The notes: generated by a model from the letters alone, not told the origin. A stretch of DNA of 64,000 nt from Pleomorphomonas sp. (GCA_029976075.1 JARKNW010000057.1:62001-126000); one strand, 5' to 3'. Positions 26,628-36,113 are shown, counted from the stretch's first letter. Program-made: numbers and translations.

Positions 26628-27329
26628 TCAGGCCTTCTTCTGGCCGTACCAAGCCCCGGGGCCATGCTTGCGCTGGTAGTGGTACTCGGAGACGTACTCC
26701 TCGACGGGCGCAGCGTTGGGGGCCAGCATCACGGTGGTGGTGGCGATGCGGGCGATCTCTTCGAGGAAGACGGCGTTGAGCACCGAGTCAGGTGCATTCT
26801 TGCCCCAGGTGAACGGACCGTGCCCGGCCACAAGAACCATCGGCTTGGTGAGCGGGTTTTCATTGCCGAGACGACGAACAATGGCTTCGCCGGTGTTGGC
26901 CTCGTAGTCCGAAGCAACTTCCTCGGCGGTGAGCGGCGCCGTCATCGGCACCGGGCCGTGGCAGTAGTCGGCGTGCGTGGTGCCGAAGCAGGGGATTTCC
27001 TTGCGCGCCTGAGCCCAAGCGACGGCATAGGGCGAATGCGTGTGGGTGACGCCGCCGATGGTCGGAAAGGCCCGATAAAGCACCAAGTGCGTCTTTGTAT
27101 CGGTGGAGGGGTTGAGGTCACCCTCGATCACCTTGCCGTCGGCAAGGTTGACCACCACAAGCTTGTCAGGGGTCAGCTTGTCATACGACACGCCCGACGG
27201 CTTGATGACGATATAACCCTTCTCACGGTCGATGCCGGAAACGTTGCCCCAAGTGTGAACGACGATCTTGCGGCGGTCGAGCTCCAGGTTTGCTTCGCAG
27301 ACCTGTTCGCGGAGTTCCTTGAGTTTCAT
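26628..27329 (-). CDS. araD: L-ribulose-5-phosphate 4-epimerase AraD
   Basis: 233 residues, class II aldolase fold. Zinc ligands His96 and His98 (THTHS) and His170 (VAGHGPFTWG) are present, as are the phosphate-binding GNVSGID and KPSGVSYD and the catalytic region THADYCHG. It turns L-ribulose 5-phosphate into D-xylulose 5-phosphate. First gene of the araD-araA-reductase unit. The length equals E. coli AraD (231). Confidence 0.94.
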   Translation of the reverse strand: MKLKELREQVCEANLELDRRKIVVHTWGNVSGIDREKGYIVIKPSGVSYDKLTPDKLVVVNLADGKVIEGDLNPSTDTKTHLVLYRAFPTIGGVTHTHSPYAVAWAQARKEIPCFGTTHADYCHGPVPMTAPLTAEEVASDYEANTGEAIVRRLGNENPLTKPMVLVAGHGPFTWGKNAPDSVLNAVFLEEIARIATTTVMLAPNAAPVEEYVSEYHYQRKHGPGAWYGQKKA

Positions 27330-27390
27330 TGATGGCTGCCTTCAGCATGAGTCTGTCTTGTGGCCGCGGGTCGTTGACGCAGCCAGCGGG

Positions 27391-27534
27391 CTAGATAGCC
27401 CAACGATGAACGCCGGTCTCGGCACAAGCATCGAAGCTCAGGCGATGCTCATGCTTTTGGCAGAGCATTGCAGCGGCTTTGGGTATGTCTCGATAGTCAG
27501 CGAGAGCGTCGCTGTTCATCGCCTGCTTGGCCAT
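27391..27534 (-). CDS. Possible small protein upstream of araD
   Basis: 47 codons, starting at an ATG with a strong ribosome-binding site (GGGAGGGGAAG). The product is mixed-charge, soluble, with two Cys and the ending AETGVHRWAI; I do not recognise it. It lies 61 bases upstream of araD on the same strand and could be its leader gene. A longer in-frame ORF to 27699 lacks a good start. Confidence 0.4.
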   Translation of the reverse strand: MAKQAMNSDALADYRDIPKAAAMLCQKHEHRLSFDACAETGVHRWAI

Positions 27535-27852
27535 CTTCCCCTCCCAGGGAAATACCGTCTCATTCGGCGTTTCCAATCGGCAGCAAGCCTTTCGGAGCGC
27601 TCTTTGGGTGTTCTGTCGATCCCGGCCTGTCGCATGAAGTCGGACGACACGCCCATCGGCATGCCAGAAAGAAGCAACGTGATTTCGCCTAAGCGCCAAC
27701 CACGATGCGGACGAATTTCGCTCGTTTCGCGAAACGCCCAGCCTCTTCCTCCTTATCGGCGATTGAATTCAAGCCGCTGTTATTGCTCATTTTGATCGCG
27801 AGGATTATAGTGTGCTCCATCTGCATCCCAAAGGGCTAATCCAGCTTTTTAC
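27535..27852. promoter_or_regulatory. Gap between the araD side and araC
   Basis: 318 bases between divergent units, AT-richer toward araC. It must hold the araC promoter and possibly that of the araDA unit. I cannot match the E. coli araI/araO half sites with confidence. Confidence 0.35.
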
Positions 27853-28809
27853 ATGGACGATACTGCCACCCCTCTCTCCGCTCCGGCCCAGGTCGAAAGC
27901 GTCATTCGTCGTTTGTCTCTCTTGCAAACGGAAGGCGAAACGACATCGGACCCCTTCGTGGCGCCGTTGTTCCCCGGCTTCCATTTCGACACGCGGCTCG
28001 TTGCAGGCATTACGCCAATCGAACGCGGTGGCCCGCTGGATTTTCGGATCGAGCGGCCGGAGGGCATGCGCGGCTGGATCATCAATCTCACCGTCAAAGG
28101 GAGTGGTGAGGTTTTCGATGGAGAGAATCGCTTCACGGTCGAGCCGGGGGATCTTGTGCTGTTTCCGCCAGGCGCAATCCACGACTATGGCAGAGCGCCC
28201 GGGGCATCGGAGTGGTGGCACCGCTGGATCTATTTCCAGCCACGAGCCTTCTGGAGTGGCTGGTTATCATGGCGAGGCGTACATGGTGCGTTCTTCGTGC
28301 AGCGGGTCGAGGACAAGTCGCTCGTCGCCACACTGGAAACCCTGTTCGGGGAAGTCGCGAGTTGGTCGGCCAACACCGATCTGCTGTCGATGGAACTGGC
28401 CATGAATCTCTTGGAGAGGGTCATTCTGCTGTGCGCCAAGAATGACCGGGCTACGGCGCCGCCGGGACACTTCGACCAACGCTTGTTGATGGCCTGCAAG
28501 TTCGTGACCGACAATCTGCACCGCCCGCTTTCCGTGGCAGAAATTGCCCAGGCCGTCTGCTTGTCCCCGTCACGTCTCGCTCACCTATTCACCCAGACCC
28601 TCGGACGGTCCATCCTGAAGTGGCGGGAAGAACAGGTGATCCAGTTTGCCTGCCATCTGCTTCTGGTGACTCCCAGCCCGGTGAAGCAGATCGCAGCTCA
28701 GGTCGGTTACGAGGATCCGCTCTATTTCAGTCGCGTCTTCCGTCGCTACACGGGGTGCAGTCCGAAGGCATTTCGGGCCGAGCATGGGCGGACGCAGGGG
28801 CTGTCGTAA
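27853..28809 (+). CDS. araC: Arabinose regulator AraC
   Basis: 318 residues. The N-terminal cupin domain (about 38-190) follows E. coli AraC closely as I recall it: PLFPGFHFDTRLVAGITPIE, GDLVLFPPGAIHDYGR, EWWHRWIYFQPRAFW. The C-terminal pair of helix-turn-helix motifs includes VCLSPSRLAHLFTQTLG and ends DPLYFSRVFRRYTGCSPKAFRAEH. An N-terminal extension of about 30 residues precedes the arabinose-binding arm. Divergent from araD-araA and upstream of galK, which agrees with an arabinose-responsive role. Confidence 0.9.
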   Translation: MDDTATPLSAPAQVESVIRRLSLLQTEGETTSDPFVAPLFPGFHFDTRLVAGITPIERGGPLDFRIERPEGMRGWIINLTVKGSGEVFDGENRFTVEPGDLVLFPPGAIHDYGRAPGASEWWHRWIYFQPRAFWSGWLSWRGVHGAFFVQRVEDKSLVATLETLFGEVASWSANTDLLSMELAMNLLERVILLCAKNDRATAPPGHFDQRLLMACKFVTDNLHRPLSVAEIAQAVCLSPSRLAHLFTQTLGRSILKWREEQVIQFACHLLLVTPSPVKQIAAQVGYEDPLYFSRVFRRYTGCSPKAFRAEHGRTQGLS

Positions 28810-29046
28810 GTAAGATTGAATCCCCATCCGATCGGCTCTGCCTTCCTGTGAGGGGGCGGAAACCTGCAGTTATACGCAAAGGCGCGCAAGCGTGCGGTGC
28901 TTGCCGGGTTGTTTTATGCTGTCTATAAGGTGATGTCGCCTCGACGCATGAGCACGAGGCGGCGCAATTGCGTTAGCGTATTCATCCATGCCGGTAGCCG
29001 TTTTGGAGGGGGTGCCGGCCATGCCCCCGGGAGGCGAAGAGCCAAC

Positions 29047-30204
29047 ATGTTCAGCATTGACGAGCTCAAGGCGGGATTCAAGAGCATCTACGGAAGCGAG
29101 CCGTTTTTCATCAGGGCGCCGGGGCGCGTCAATTTGATCGGAGAGCATACCGACTACAACGACGGCTTCATCATGCCGGCAGCGCTCGAGTATGAAACGC
29201 GAGCTGCGGTCGCTCCCCGTACGGACAGAATCCTCCGTGTCCACTCGGCCAAGATTGGCGAGACGCGTGAGTTCGATCTGGACAATCCTGCTCCTCAGCC
29301 AAAGCACGATTGGACCGATTACGTGTTCGGCGTCGCGGTTGCTTTGGCCGGCGCCGGCAAACGACTCAAGGGGGCCGACATTCTGGTCGCCTCATCGGTG
29401 CCGGTTGGCTCCGGCTTGTCATCGTCGGCGGCGCTGGAGGTGTCTATCGGCTACAGCCTGCTCACTGTTGCCGGACTGCCCATCGACAAGGTCGAGTTGG
29501 CGAAGCTCTGCCAGAAGGCGGAAAACGAGTTCGTCGGCATGCGCTGCGGCATCATGGACCAGTTTATTTCCTGCAATGGTCATCATGACCATGCGCTGAT
29601 GATCGACTGCCGGAGTCTTGAGAAGCGACCTGTACCGATCGATCCACGTGCGCGCATCGTCGTTGCAAACTCGATGGTCCATCATGAGCTGGCTTCCGGC
29701 GAGTATAACAAGCGCCGTGCCTCCTGCGAGGAGGCGGTGCACCTGTTGTCGCCAGTGCTTGGTTCGATCAAGGCGCTTCGCGATGTGACGCTGACCGGAC
29801 TGGAGGCCAACAAGGCGCTTCTGTCGGACGTTACATATCGCAGAGCCCGTCATATCGTCACCGAAAACGACCGTGTGGTGGACGCCGCCGACGCGCTGGC
29901 GGCCGGTGACCTTGATCGGTGTGGCGCCCTGATGAACCAATCGCACGCTTCCATGCGTGATGATTACGAGATCTCCTGCGAAGAAATCGACGTGCTGGTC
30001 GATATCGCTCAGAAGCAGCCGGGCGTCTTTGGTTCCCGGATGACTGGCGGCGGCTTTGGTGGTTGCACGGTCAGTCTGGTCGAGGCGGGTGCCGCCGATG
30101 CATTCATGGCGAATGTCAAGGCCGCCTACGAAAAGGCCACCGGTCTCAAGTCGACCATTTTTGCCTGCTCGCCCCAGCAGGGCGTCGGTCCGCTTTCGGA
30201 CTGA
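29047..30204 (+). CDS. galK: Galactokinase GalK
   Basis: 385 residues, GHMP kinase. The signature APGRVNLIGEHTDYNDGF (about 24-41), ATP loop PVGSGLSSSAA and the final GSRMTGGGFGGCTV are all intact. It phosphorylates D-galactose at C1 in the Leloir pathway. Start at 29047 with GGGAGGCG upstream; the frame extends 150 bases further but without support. galT follows after a hairpin-containing gap of 111 bases. galE and galM are not in the window. Confidence 0.95.
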   Translation: MFSIDELKAGFKSIYGSEPFFIRAPGRVNLIGEHTDYNDGFIMPAALEYETRAAVAPRTDRILRVHSAKIGETREFDLDNPAPQPKHDWTDYVFGVAVALAGAGKRLKGADILVASSVPVGSGLSSSAALEVSIGYSLLTVAGLPIDKVELAKLCQKAENEFVGMRCGIMDQFISCNGHHDHALMIDCRSLEKRPVPIDPRARIVVANSMVHHELASGEYNKRRASCEEAVHLLSPVLGSIKALRDVTLTGLEANKALLSDVTYRRARHIVTENDRVVDAADALAAGDLDRCGALMNQSHASMRDDYEISCEEIDVLVDIAQKQPGVFGSRMTGGGFGGCTVSLVEAGAADAFMANVKAAYEKATGLKSTIFACSPQQGVGPLSD

Positions 30205-30274
30205 TAACTTTTGCGGCGGGGCGAGGCCCGGTTGCCGGCCCGCCTCATCTCCCGGGATGCGCCAAAGACGTCCC

Positions 30275-30293
30275 GGCCGGTCGCCGACCGGCC
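30275..30293 (+). repeat. Intercistronic hairpin between galK and galT
   Basis: GGCCGGTC-GCC-GACCGGCC, an 8-bp perfect stem with a 3-base loop, no T-tract, 23 bases before the galT start. Confidence 0.5.
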
Positions 30294-30315
30294 CATCGGC
30301 CAGGATGGTACAATC

Positions 30316-31356
30316 ATGAACGCTTTTGCCGATCATCCTCACCGCCGGCTCAACCCGCTCACTGGCGAGTGGGTTCTGGTCTCGCCACATCGCGCCAAGC
30401 GCCCATGGCAGGGGCAGGTGGAAAAGTTGCCGCCGGTCGCCGGTATTGCCCACGATCCCAAGTGCAATCTCTGCACCGGCAATTTACGCATGAATGGCGA
30501 GCGGAACCCCGACTACAAGCATACGTTCGTCTTCACCAACGATTTTGCCGCGCTGACTCCCGATGCTCCATCGGATTATCGAGACGACGACGGACTGATG
30601 ATCGCGGAGGGCGAATCCGGCATCTGTCGAGTGTTGTGCTTCTCTCCTCGTCATGACCAGACGCTGTCGCGCATGTCGGTCGAAGAGATCACTTACATCG
30701 TCGATGCTTGGGTCGAACAGTTCGTCGATTTGGGCTCGAAGCCCGACATCGGCTCGGTATTGATCTTTGAGAACCGAGGCGAGGTGATGGGCTGTTCACA
30801 ACCGCATCCGCACGGACAGATTTGGTCGAGCCGGCACATGCCGAACGAGACCGCCAAGGAGACAGATCGTCAGCTCGCCTATTTCAAGCAGAAGGGAAGG
30901 GCGATGCTTCTCGACTATGTCGAGAAGGAAGTGAAGCTCGGCGAACGCGTCATCCATCAGAACGACCATTTCGTCGTGCTGGTGCCTTACTGGGCGACAT
31001 GGCCATTCGAGACGATGGTGCTCCCCAAGCGCAGGATTGGTGGCTTCGACGAGTTCACGGCTGGCGAACGCGCCTCTCTGGCCGACGCGCTTTCCAACAT
31101 CGCCATTCGTTACGACAACCTGTTCGAGACGTCCTTCCCCTACTCGATGGGCTTTCACCAAAAGCCCACCGATGGCGAGCTACATGAGGAGTGGATGTTC
31201 CATGCGCACTTCTACCCGCCACTGTTGCGCTCGGCGACGGTCAAGAAGTTCATGGTCGGCTTTGAGATGCTCGGCTCCCCGCAACGCGATCTGACCCCAG
31301 AGACAGCTGCCCAGAGGCTTCGCGATCTGCCCACGGTGCATTATCTCGATCGGTAA
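30316..31356 (+). CDS. galT: Galactose-1-phosphate uridylyltransferase GalT
   Basis: 346 residues, HIT-superfamily nucleotidyltransferase. The active-site motif is HPHGQIW with nucleophile His166; Zn ligand pair Cys50/Cys53 (CNLC) is present. The C-terminal half has the second HIT-like barrel (HAHFYPPLLRS). It exchanges UMP between UDP-glucose and galactose 1-phosphate. Paired with galK; ends at a strong bidirectional terminator shared with the converging furanose importer operon. Confidence 0.95.
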   Translation: MNAFADHPHRRLNPLTGEWVLVSPHRAKRPWQGQVEKLPPVAGIAHDPKCNLCTGNLRMNGERNPDYKHTFVFTNDFAALTPDAPSDYRDDDGLMIAEGESGICRVLCFSPRHDQTLSRMSVEEITYIVDAWVEQFVDLGSKPDIGSVLIFENRGEVMGCSQPHPHGQIWSSRHMPNETAKETDRQLAYFKQKGRAMLLDYVEKEVKLGERVIHQNDHFVVLVPYWATWPFETMVLPKRRIGGFDEFTAGERASLADALSNIAIRYDNLFETSFPYSMGFHQKPTDGELHEEWMFHAHFYPPLLRSATVKKFMVGFEMLGSPQRDLTPETAAQRLRDLPTVHYLDR

Positions 31357-31390
31357 AAGATCGCTTTCAATATCACCGCACCCACCTAAA

Positions 31391-31426
31391 CAAAACCGCC
31401 GCCGGATCGCTCCGGCGGCGGTTTTG
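31391..31426. terminator. Bidirectional terminator between galT and the furanose importer operon
   Basis: A 16-bp perfect stem (CAAAACCGCCGCCGGA / TCCGGCGGCGGTTTTG) around a 4-base loop, with A-run on one side and T-run on the other, so it works in both directions between converging genes. Confidence 0.93.
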
Positions 31427-31447
31427 TTTCGGATCACGGCAGGCCGG

Positions 31448-32452
31448 TCAAGCGCTGCTCGGCTGAGCCGCCGAAGCGTGGCGCATGTTGCGGGCGCTAC
31501 GCTCGGACATCCACATCAGGCCGCGTTGCAATGCGATGAACCCGAACAGCAAGAGTCCGATGACGATTTTTGTCCACCAGCTCGACAGCGTACCGTCGAA
31601 CACGATGTAGGTCTGAATCAGCCCCTGGATACAGATGCCCAGGAAAGTCCCGGCAACGAAGCCGTAGCCACCGGTCAGCAGAGTCCCGCCGATCACCACG
31701 GCGGCGATCGCATCGAGCTCGACGCCGACCGCTGCCAGCGAGTAGCCGGCCGAGGTGTAGAGCGAGAAGACGATGCCCGATAGACCGGCCAGGAATCCCG
31801 ACAGGGCATAAATGCCGATCGTGGTCTTGCCGACCGGGACACCCATCAGCTGAGCCGAAGTTAAGTTGCCCCCCAGCGCGTAGACATAGGTACCGAACCT
31901 CGTGCGCTGTGCGACGATGATGCCCACGGCAAACACCACCAGCATGATGATGGCGATCAACGTCAACCGCCCGCCGCCTGGCATCAGGAAATAGATGTCC
32001 TGCAGCGATGAATAGAACGGATGGGTAATGGGCACGGAATCCGTGGACAGCAGGTAGGAGATGCCGCGGGCAAGGAACATTCCGGCCAGAGTGACGATGA
32101 AAGGCGGCATATCCAGGAAGAAGATGATGCAACCCATCGCCGCTCCGAAGGCGGTCGTCAGCACCAACACCATGGCGAAGGCGACGAGCGGATGGACGGA
32201 TGTGTCTCTCAGGATGACCGACAGAAACACTCCGGTGAAGGCGATCACCGAACCGACCGAAAGATCGATGCCACCCGACAGGATCACGAAGGTCATGCCG
32301 ACCGCAGTGATACCGAGGAATGCATTGTCGGTGAGCAGGTTGCCGGCAACGCGGGTCGACAGCATGTTCGGGAACACCGAGATGCAGATGATGTATGCCA
32401 GCACGAAGACCACGAATGTGGCCAACAGCGGCAGGTACTTGGAGTTTTTCAT
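31448..32452 (-). CDS. yjfF: Furanose ABC importer permease YjfF
   Basis: 334 residues of mostly membrane sequence, CUT2 (ribose-type) permease family, with GGIDLSVGSVIAFTGV (about 56-71) and the conserved IDLSVG motif. Fourth gene of a ytfQ-ytfR-ytfT-yjfF unit, overlapping ytfT by four bases. The E. coli set imports galactofuranose. Naming is by family and gene order. Confidence 0.88.
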   Translation of the reverse strand: MKNSKYLPLLATFVVFVLAYIICISVFPNMLSTRVAGNLLTDNAFLGITAVGMTFVILSGGIDLSVGSVIAFTGVFLSVILRDTSVHPLVAFAMVLVLTTAFGAAMGCIIFFLDMPPFIVTLAGMFLARGISYLLSTDSVPITHPFYSSLQDIYFLMPGGGRLTLIAIIMLVVFAVGIIVAQRTRFGTYVYALGGNLTSAQLMGVPVGKTTIGIYALSGFLAGLSGIVFSLYTSAGYSLAAVGVELDAIAAVVIGGTLLTGGYGFVAGTFLGICIQGLIQTYIVFDGTLSSWWTKIVIGLLLFGFIALQRGLMWMSERSARNMRHASAAQPSSA

Positions 32453-33483
32453 CGCGCCGCGTGCTCCCTGCTTTCAGTCTTGATTGCCACGGTTTGCCGG
32501 TTGGCGCGGAAATTGGCCATGGCTGCCTGGCTGGCCGGCGACTGGACGATCAGAATGATCAGAATGATCGCCGCCTTGATGATGAGGTTGAATTCCGGCG
32601 GGAAGCCCGCAAGCAGAATGCCCGTGTTGAGCGATTGGATGATCATGGCGCCCATCAGCGAACCGACGAGCGAGAAGCGACCACCGAGCAGCGACGTGCC
32701 GCCGATGACAACCGCGAGGATGGCGTCCATCTCCAGCCAGAGGCCGGCGTTGTTGGCATCGGCGCCCTTGATATCGGCGGCGGCAATGACACCAGCGACG
32801 GCAGCGCAGACGCCTGACACCGCATAGACGGCGAGGAGGATGACGCGCGAGTTGACGCCCGACAAGGTGGATGCCCGCCGGTTGACGCCGATTGCCTCGA
32901 TCAGCAGACCGAGCGCCGACCGGCGAACGATCAGAATTGCCAGGATAGCGATGACGATCCAGATCACGACCGGCATCGGAAGGGTCAGGAACGACCCCGA
33001 GCCAACGAAGATCAGCTCGGGCTTGTCGTTGAACGTCAGAATGACGCCCTCCGTAATGAGTTGCGCTATACCACGTCCCGCCACCATCAGGATCAGGGTG
33101 GCGATGATCGGCTGAATGTCGAGAAGGGCAACCAGGGCGCCATTCCAGACGCCGCAAACGAGCCCGACGAACAGCGAGCCAGCAATCGTTGCCGGCAAGG
33201 AGTAGCCGGAGGTGATCAACGAGGCCGCAACGGCGCCAACGATGGCCATGACGGCACCAACCGACAGGTCGATACCCTTGGTGGCGATCACCAGCGTCAT
33301 GCCGATGGCAAGAAGCGTTACGGGAGCGCCGCGATTGAGCACGTCGATCAGCGAGCCGTAGAGGCGATCGTTTTGTATCTCGATCGAAAAGAAGCCTGGC
33401 GAGATAATCGCGTTGAGCACGAGGATCACGGCCAGAACGATCAATTGGGGTGTCCGTTCACGGACGATAGTAGGAACGGCCAT
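32449..33483 (-). CDS. ytfT: Furanose ABC importer permease YtfT
   Basis: 344 residues, CUT2 permease with KGIDLSVGAVMAIVGA (about 69-84) and repeated membrane helices. Its start overlaps the ytfR stop. Partner of YjfF to form the heterodimeric channel. Confidence 0.88.
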   Translation of the reverse strand: MAVPTIVRERTPQLIVLAVILVLNAIISPGFFSIEIQNDRLYGSLIDVLNRGAPVTLLAIGMTLVIATKGIDLSVGAVMAIVGAVAASLITSGYSLPATIAGSLFVGLVCGVWNGALVALLDIQPIIATLILMVAGRGIAQLITEGVILTFNDKPELIFVGSGSFLTLPMPVVIWIVIAILAILIVRRSALGLLIEAIGVNRRASTLSGVNSRVILLAVYAVSGVCAAVAGVIAAADIKGADANNAGLWLEMDAILAVVIGGTSLLGGRFSLVGSLMGAMIIQSLNTGILLAGFPPEFNLIIKAAIILIILIVQSPASQAAMANFRANRQTVAIKTESREHAAR

Positions 33484-35003
33484 TACGCTGCCTCCCCGGT
33501 CGCGCCATGCGACGCGATGGCCTTCATGATGTGGTCGGTTGAAATCTCTTCGCCGGTCAGTTCGCTGATCATCTTGCGATCCCTCAGCACGATGATGCGA
33601 GAGGAATAGCCGACAAGCTCACCGAGCTCCGACGAAATGACCAGAAGTGCCATGCCCCGTTCGCAGAGGTCGATGATGAGGCGAATAATTTCCGCATGGG
33701 CGCCGACATCGATGCCGCGGGTCGGTTCGTCCAGGATCAGGAAACGCGGGTTGGTCGCAAGCCAGCGCGCCAGCAGCACCTTCTGCTGATTGCCGCCCGA
33801 CAGGAACTTGATCGGCTTCTCGCGATCGGACGTGCGAATGTCCAGAGCCGAGATGTAACGATCGGCAAGCGCTTCCTGCTCAGAACGGGACAGGGGGCGC
33901 ATCCAGCCGCGCTGTGCCTGCAGCGCGAAGATGATGTTCTCGCGCACCGAGAGATCACCGACAATGCCGTCGGTCTTGCGATCCTCGGGGCAGAAGGCAA
34001 AGCCCTGCGCGATGGCCTTGCGAGGCGAAGACATGCTCACCGGCGTCCCGGCGACGCTGATCGTGCCGCTGTCTGCGCGCTCGATGCCAAAGACGAGCTG
34101 GGCGGTCTCGGTACGACCGGACCCGAGAAGACCGGCAATGCCAACCACTTCGCCTTGGCGAATGTCGAGATCGAGGGGATCGACAGTGCCGCGCTTGCCG
34201 AGGCCGCGCAACGAAACCAGCGGCTCCGACTTCACCGTGTTTGGGTCGATCGTCCGCTTGATATCGGCCTCAAGCTGACGGCCGAGCATCATGGAGACCA
34301 GCTTCAGACGGTCGAGGCCGGCAACCGGCACGCTGTCGATCAGACGGCCGTTGCGCAGCACCGTGATGCTATCGGCAATTTCGAAAACCTGGTCGAGGAA
34401 ATGGCTGATGAAGATAATGCCCATGCCGCGTTCGCGAAGCTGGCGAACCACGGAGAACAGCATCTCCACCTCATGGGCGTCGAGACTGGCGGTAGGCTCA
34501 TCGAGCACCAGCACCTTGCCGGAAATATCCACGGCACGGGCGATCGCCACGACTTGCTGGATGGCAACCGAGAAGTTGGCGAGCGGCGCTGTGACGTCGA
34601 TGTGAAGCCCATAGGTATCAAGGATCGCTCGTGAACGCCGGTTCATCTCGCGGACATCGGTCAGACCGAAGCGCTTGGGCTGGCGCCCAAGGAAAAGGTT
34701 CTCGGCCACCGTGAGATTGGTCAGGAGGTTGACCTCCTGGTAGACAGTGCCGATACCGAGCTTCTGGGCGTCGACCACGTCGCGAGGATAGATGGGCGTC
34801 CCTTCGAGAAGAACTTCACCCTCATCCCGGCGATAGGCGCCCGTAATGATCTTGATAAGGGTCGACTTGCCTGCGCCGTTCTCGCCGAGAAGTGCATGCA
34901 CCTCACCGGCCTTCAGCGTGAAATCGACGTTCTCGAGCGCGGATACGCCGAGAAAGGCCTTGCTGACTCCGCGCACGGAAAGCAGTGGCTGAGCGTTCGC
35001 CAT
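33483..35003 (-). CDS. ytfR: Furanose ABC importer ATPase YtfR
   Basis: 506 residues with two fused nucleotide-binding domains, as in CUT2 ATPases. The first has Walker A GENGAGKST (about 38-46); the second has the degenerate P-loop region GLLGSGRTE and the signature LSGGNQQKVLLAR. It energises YtfT-YjfF. It follows ytfQ across a 153-base gap that holds a strong hairpin. Confidence 0.92.
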   Translation of the reverse strand: MANAQPLLSVRGVSKAFLGVSALENVDFTLKAGEVHALLGENGAGKSTLIKIITGAYRRDEGEVLLEGTPIYPRDVVDAQKLGIGTVYQEVNLLTNLTVAENLFLGRQPKRFGLTDVREMNRRSRAILDTYGLHIDVTAPLANFSVAIQQVVAIARAVDISGKVLVLDEPTASLDAHEVEMLFSVVRQLRERGMGIIFISHFLDQVFEIADSITVLRNGRLIDSVPVAGLDRLKLVSMMLGRQLEADIKRTIDPNTVKSEPLVSLRGLGKRGTVDPLDLDIRQGEVVGIAGLLGSGRTETAQLVFGIERADSGTISVAGTPVSMSSPRKAIAQGFAFCPEDRKTDGIVGDLSVRENIIFALQAQRGWMRPLSRSEQEALADRYISALDIRTSDREKPIKFLSGGNQQKVLLARWLATNPRFLILDEPTRGIDVGAHAEIIRLIIDLCERGMALLVISSELGELVGYSSRIIVLRDRKMISELTGEEISTDHIMKAIASHGATGEAA

Positions 35004-35115
35004 GATTGCTGGTCCAACTATTGCCGATCAAAAAAACAGGCCGCTCTCCGATGCGGCGACCTCACCCCGAGGGACAAGTTCGCCAGCAGCCGGATAAGCG
35101 GCCCGGCAATGAAGG

Positions 35116-35147
35116 GGAACGCCGCCCTTTGGGATGGGCGGCGTTCC
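35116..35147 (-). repeat. Strong hairpin after ytfQ
   Basis: GGAACGCCGCCC and GGGCGGCGTTCC make a 12-bp perfect stem just after the ytfQ stop, without T-tract. It should protect the binding-protein message and lower read-through into ytfR. Confidence 0.7.
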
Positions 35148-35156
35148 AGGTCGGTA

Positions 35157-36113
35157 TCAGTAGCCGAGGCCCTTCTTCTCGTCATAAACCTTCTGAGGAT
35201 TGTCAGCAGGCGTATAGAGCTTGGACTCGGTCTGGATCCACTTGGCGGGCTCCTTCTTGTCCTTGAGATAGGCGTCAAGGGCATCGAAGGCCGGGCCGGC
35301 CATGTTCGGGGTCAGTTCGACGGTGGCGTTGGCTTCGCCGGCGATGAACGCCTGGAAGATATCCGGCACGGCGTCAACCGAGACGACCAGGATATCCTTG
35401 CCTGGCTTCAGACCGGCTTCCTTGATCGCCTGGATGGCACCGACGGCCATGTCGTCATTGTGGGCGTAGAGGGCGCAGATGTTCTTGCCACCGCCTTCGG
35501 CCTTGATGAAGCTCTCCATGACTTCCTTACCCTTGGTGCGGGTGAAGTCGCCGGTCTGGCTGCGGATGATCTTCAGGTTGGAATGGCTGGCAATGGCTTC
35601 GTCAAAGCCCTTCTTGCGATTGATGGCCGGCGAAGAGCCGGTCGTGCCCTGCAGCTCGACGATGTTGCACGGCTTTTCGCCAACCGTCTTTACGAGCCAC
35701 TCGCCGGCAACCTTGCCCTCATAGACCGTGTCAGACGTCACGGCGGTGAGGTAAAGGTCCTTCGGTGCATCAATCGTGCGGTCGAGCAGGATCACGGGGA
35801 TCTTGGCTTCCTTGGCTTCCTTCAGAACAGCATCCCATCCGGTGGCAACCACCGGAGCGATGAAGATCGCGTCGACGCCCTGAGCAATGAACGAGCGAAC
35901 GGCCTTGATCTGATTTTCCTGCTTCTGCTGGGCATCGGCAAACTTCAGGTCGACGCCGCGCTTCTGAGCCTCAAGCTTGGTGACGCTCGTCTCGGCAGCG
36001 CGCCAGCCAGATTCCGAACCGATCTGCGAGAAGCCGACGGTCAGAGCAAAGGCGGACGAAATGGACAGAGCCGTCGCAAAGGCGGTCGCGGCGAGCAAAT
36101 TAAGCGTGCGCAT
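35157..36113 (-). CDS. ytfQ: Periplasmic furanose-binding protein YtfQ
   Basis: 318 residues from the ATG at 36113 (MRTLNLLAAT; GGAGGAG upstream). Signal peptide of about 23 residues, then LTVGFSQIGSESGWRAAET, the same start as E. coli YtfQ, with QQKQENQIKAVRSF and VVATGWDAVLKEAK. E. coli YtfQ binds galactofuranose; arabinofuranose is a possible ligand here given the ara genes. First gene of the importer operon. Confidence 0.92.
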   Translation of the reverse strand: MRTLNLLAATAFATALSISSAFALTVGFSQIGSESGWRAAETSVTKLEAQKRGVDLKFADAQQKQENQIKAVRSFIAQGVDAIFIAPVVATGWDAVLKEAKEAKIPVILLDRTIDAPKDLYLTAVTSDTVYEGKVAGEWLVKTVGEKPCNIVELQGTTGSSPAINRKKGFDEAIASHSNLKIIRSQTGDFTRTKGKEVMESFIKAEGGGKNICALYAHNDDMAVGAIQAIKEAGLKPGKDILVVSVDAVPDIFQAFIAGEANATVELTPNMAGPAFDALDAYLKDKKEPAKWIQTESKLYTPADNPQKVYDEKKGLGY

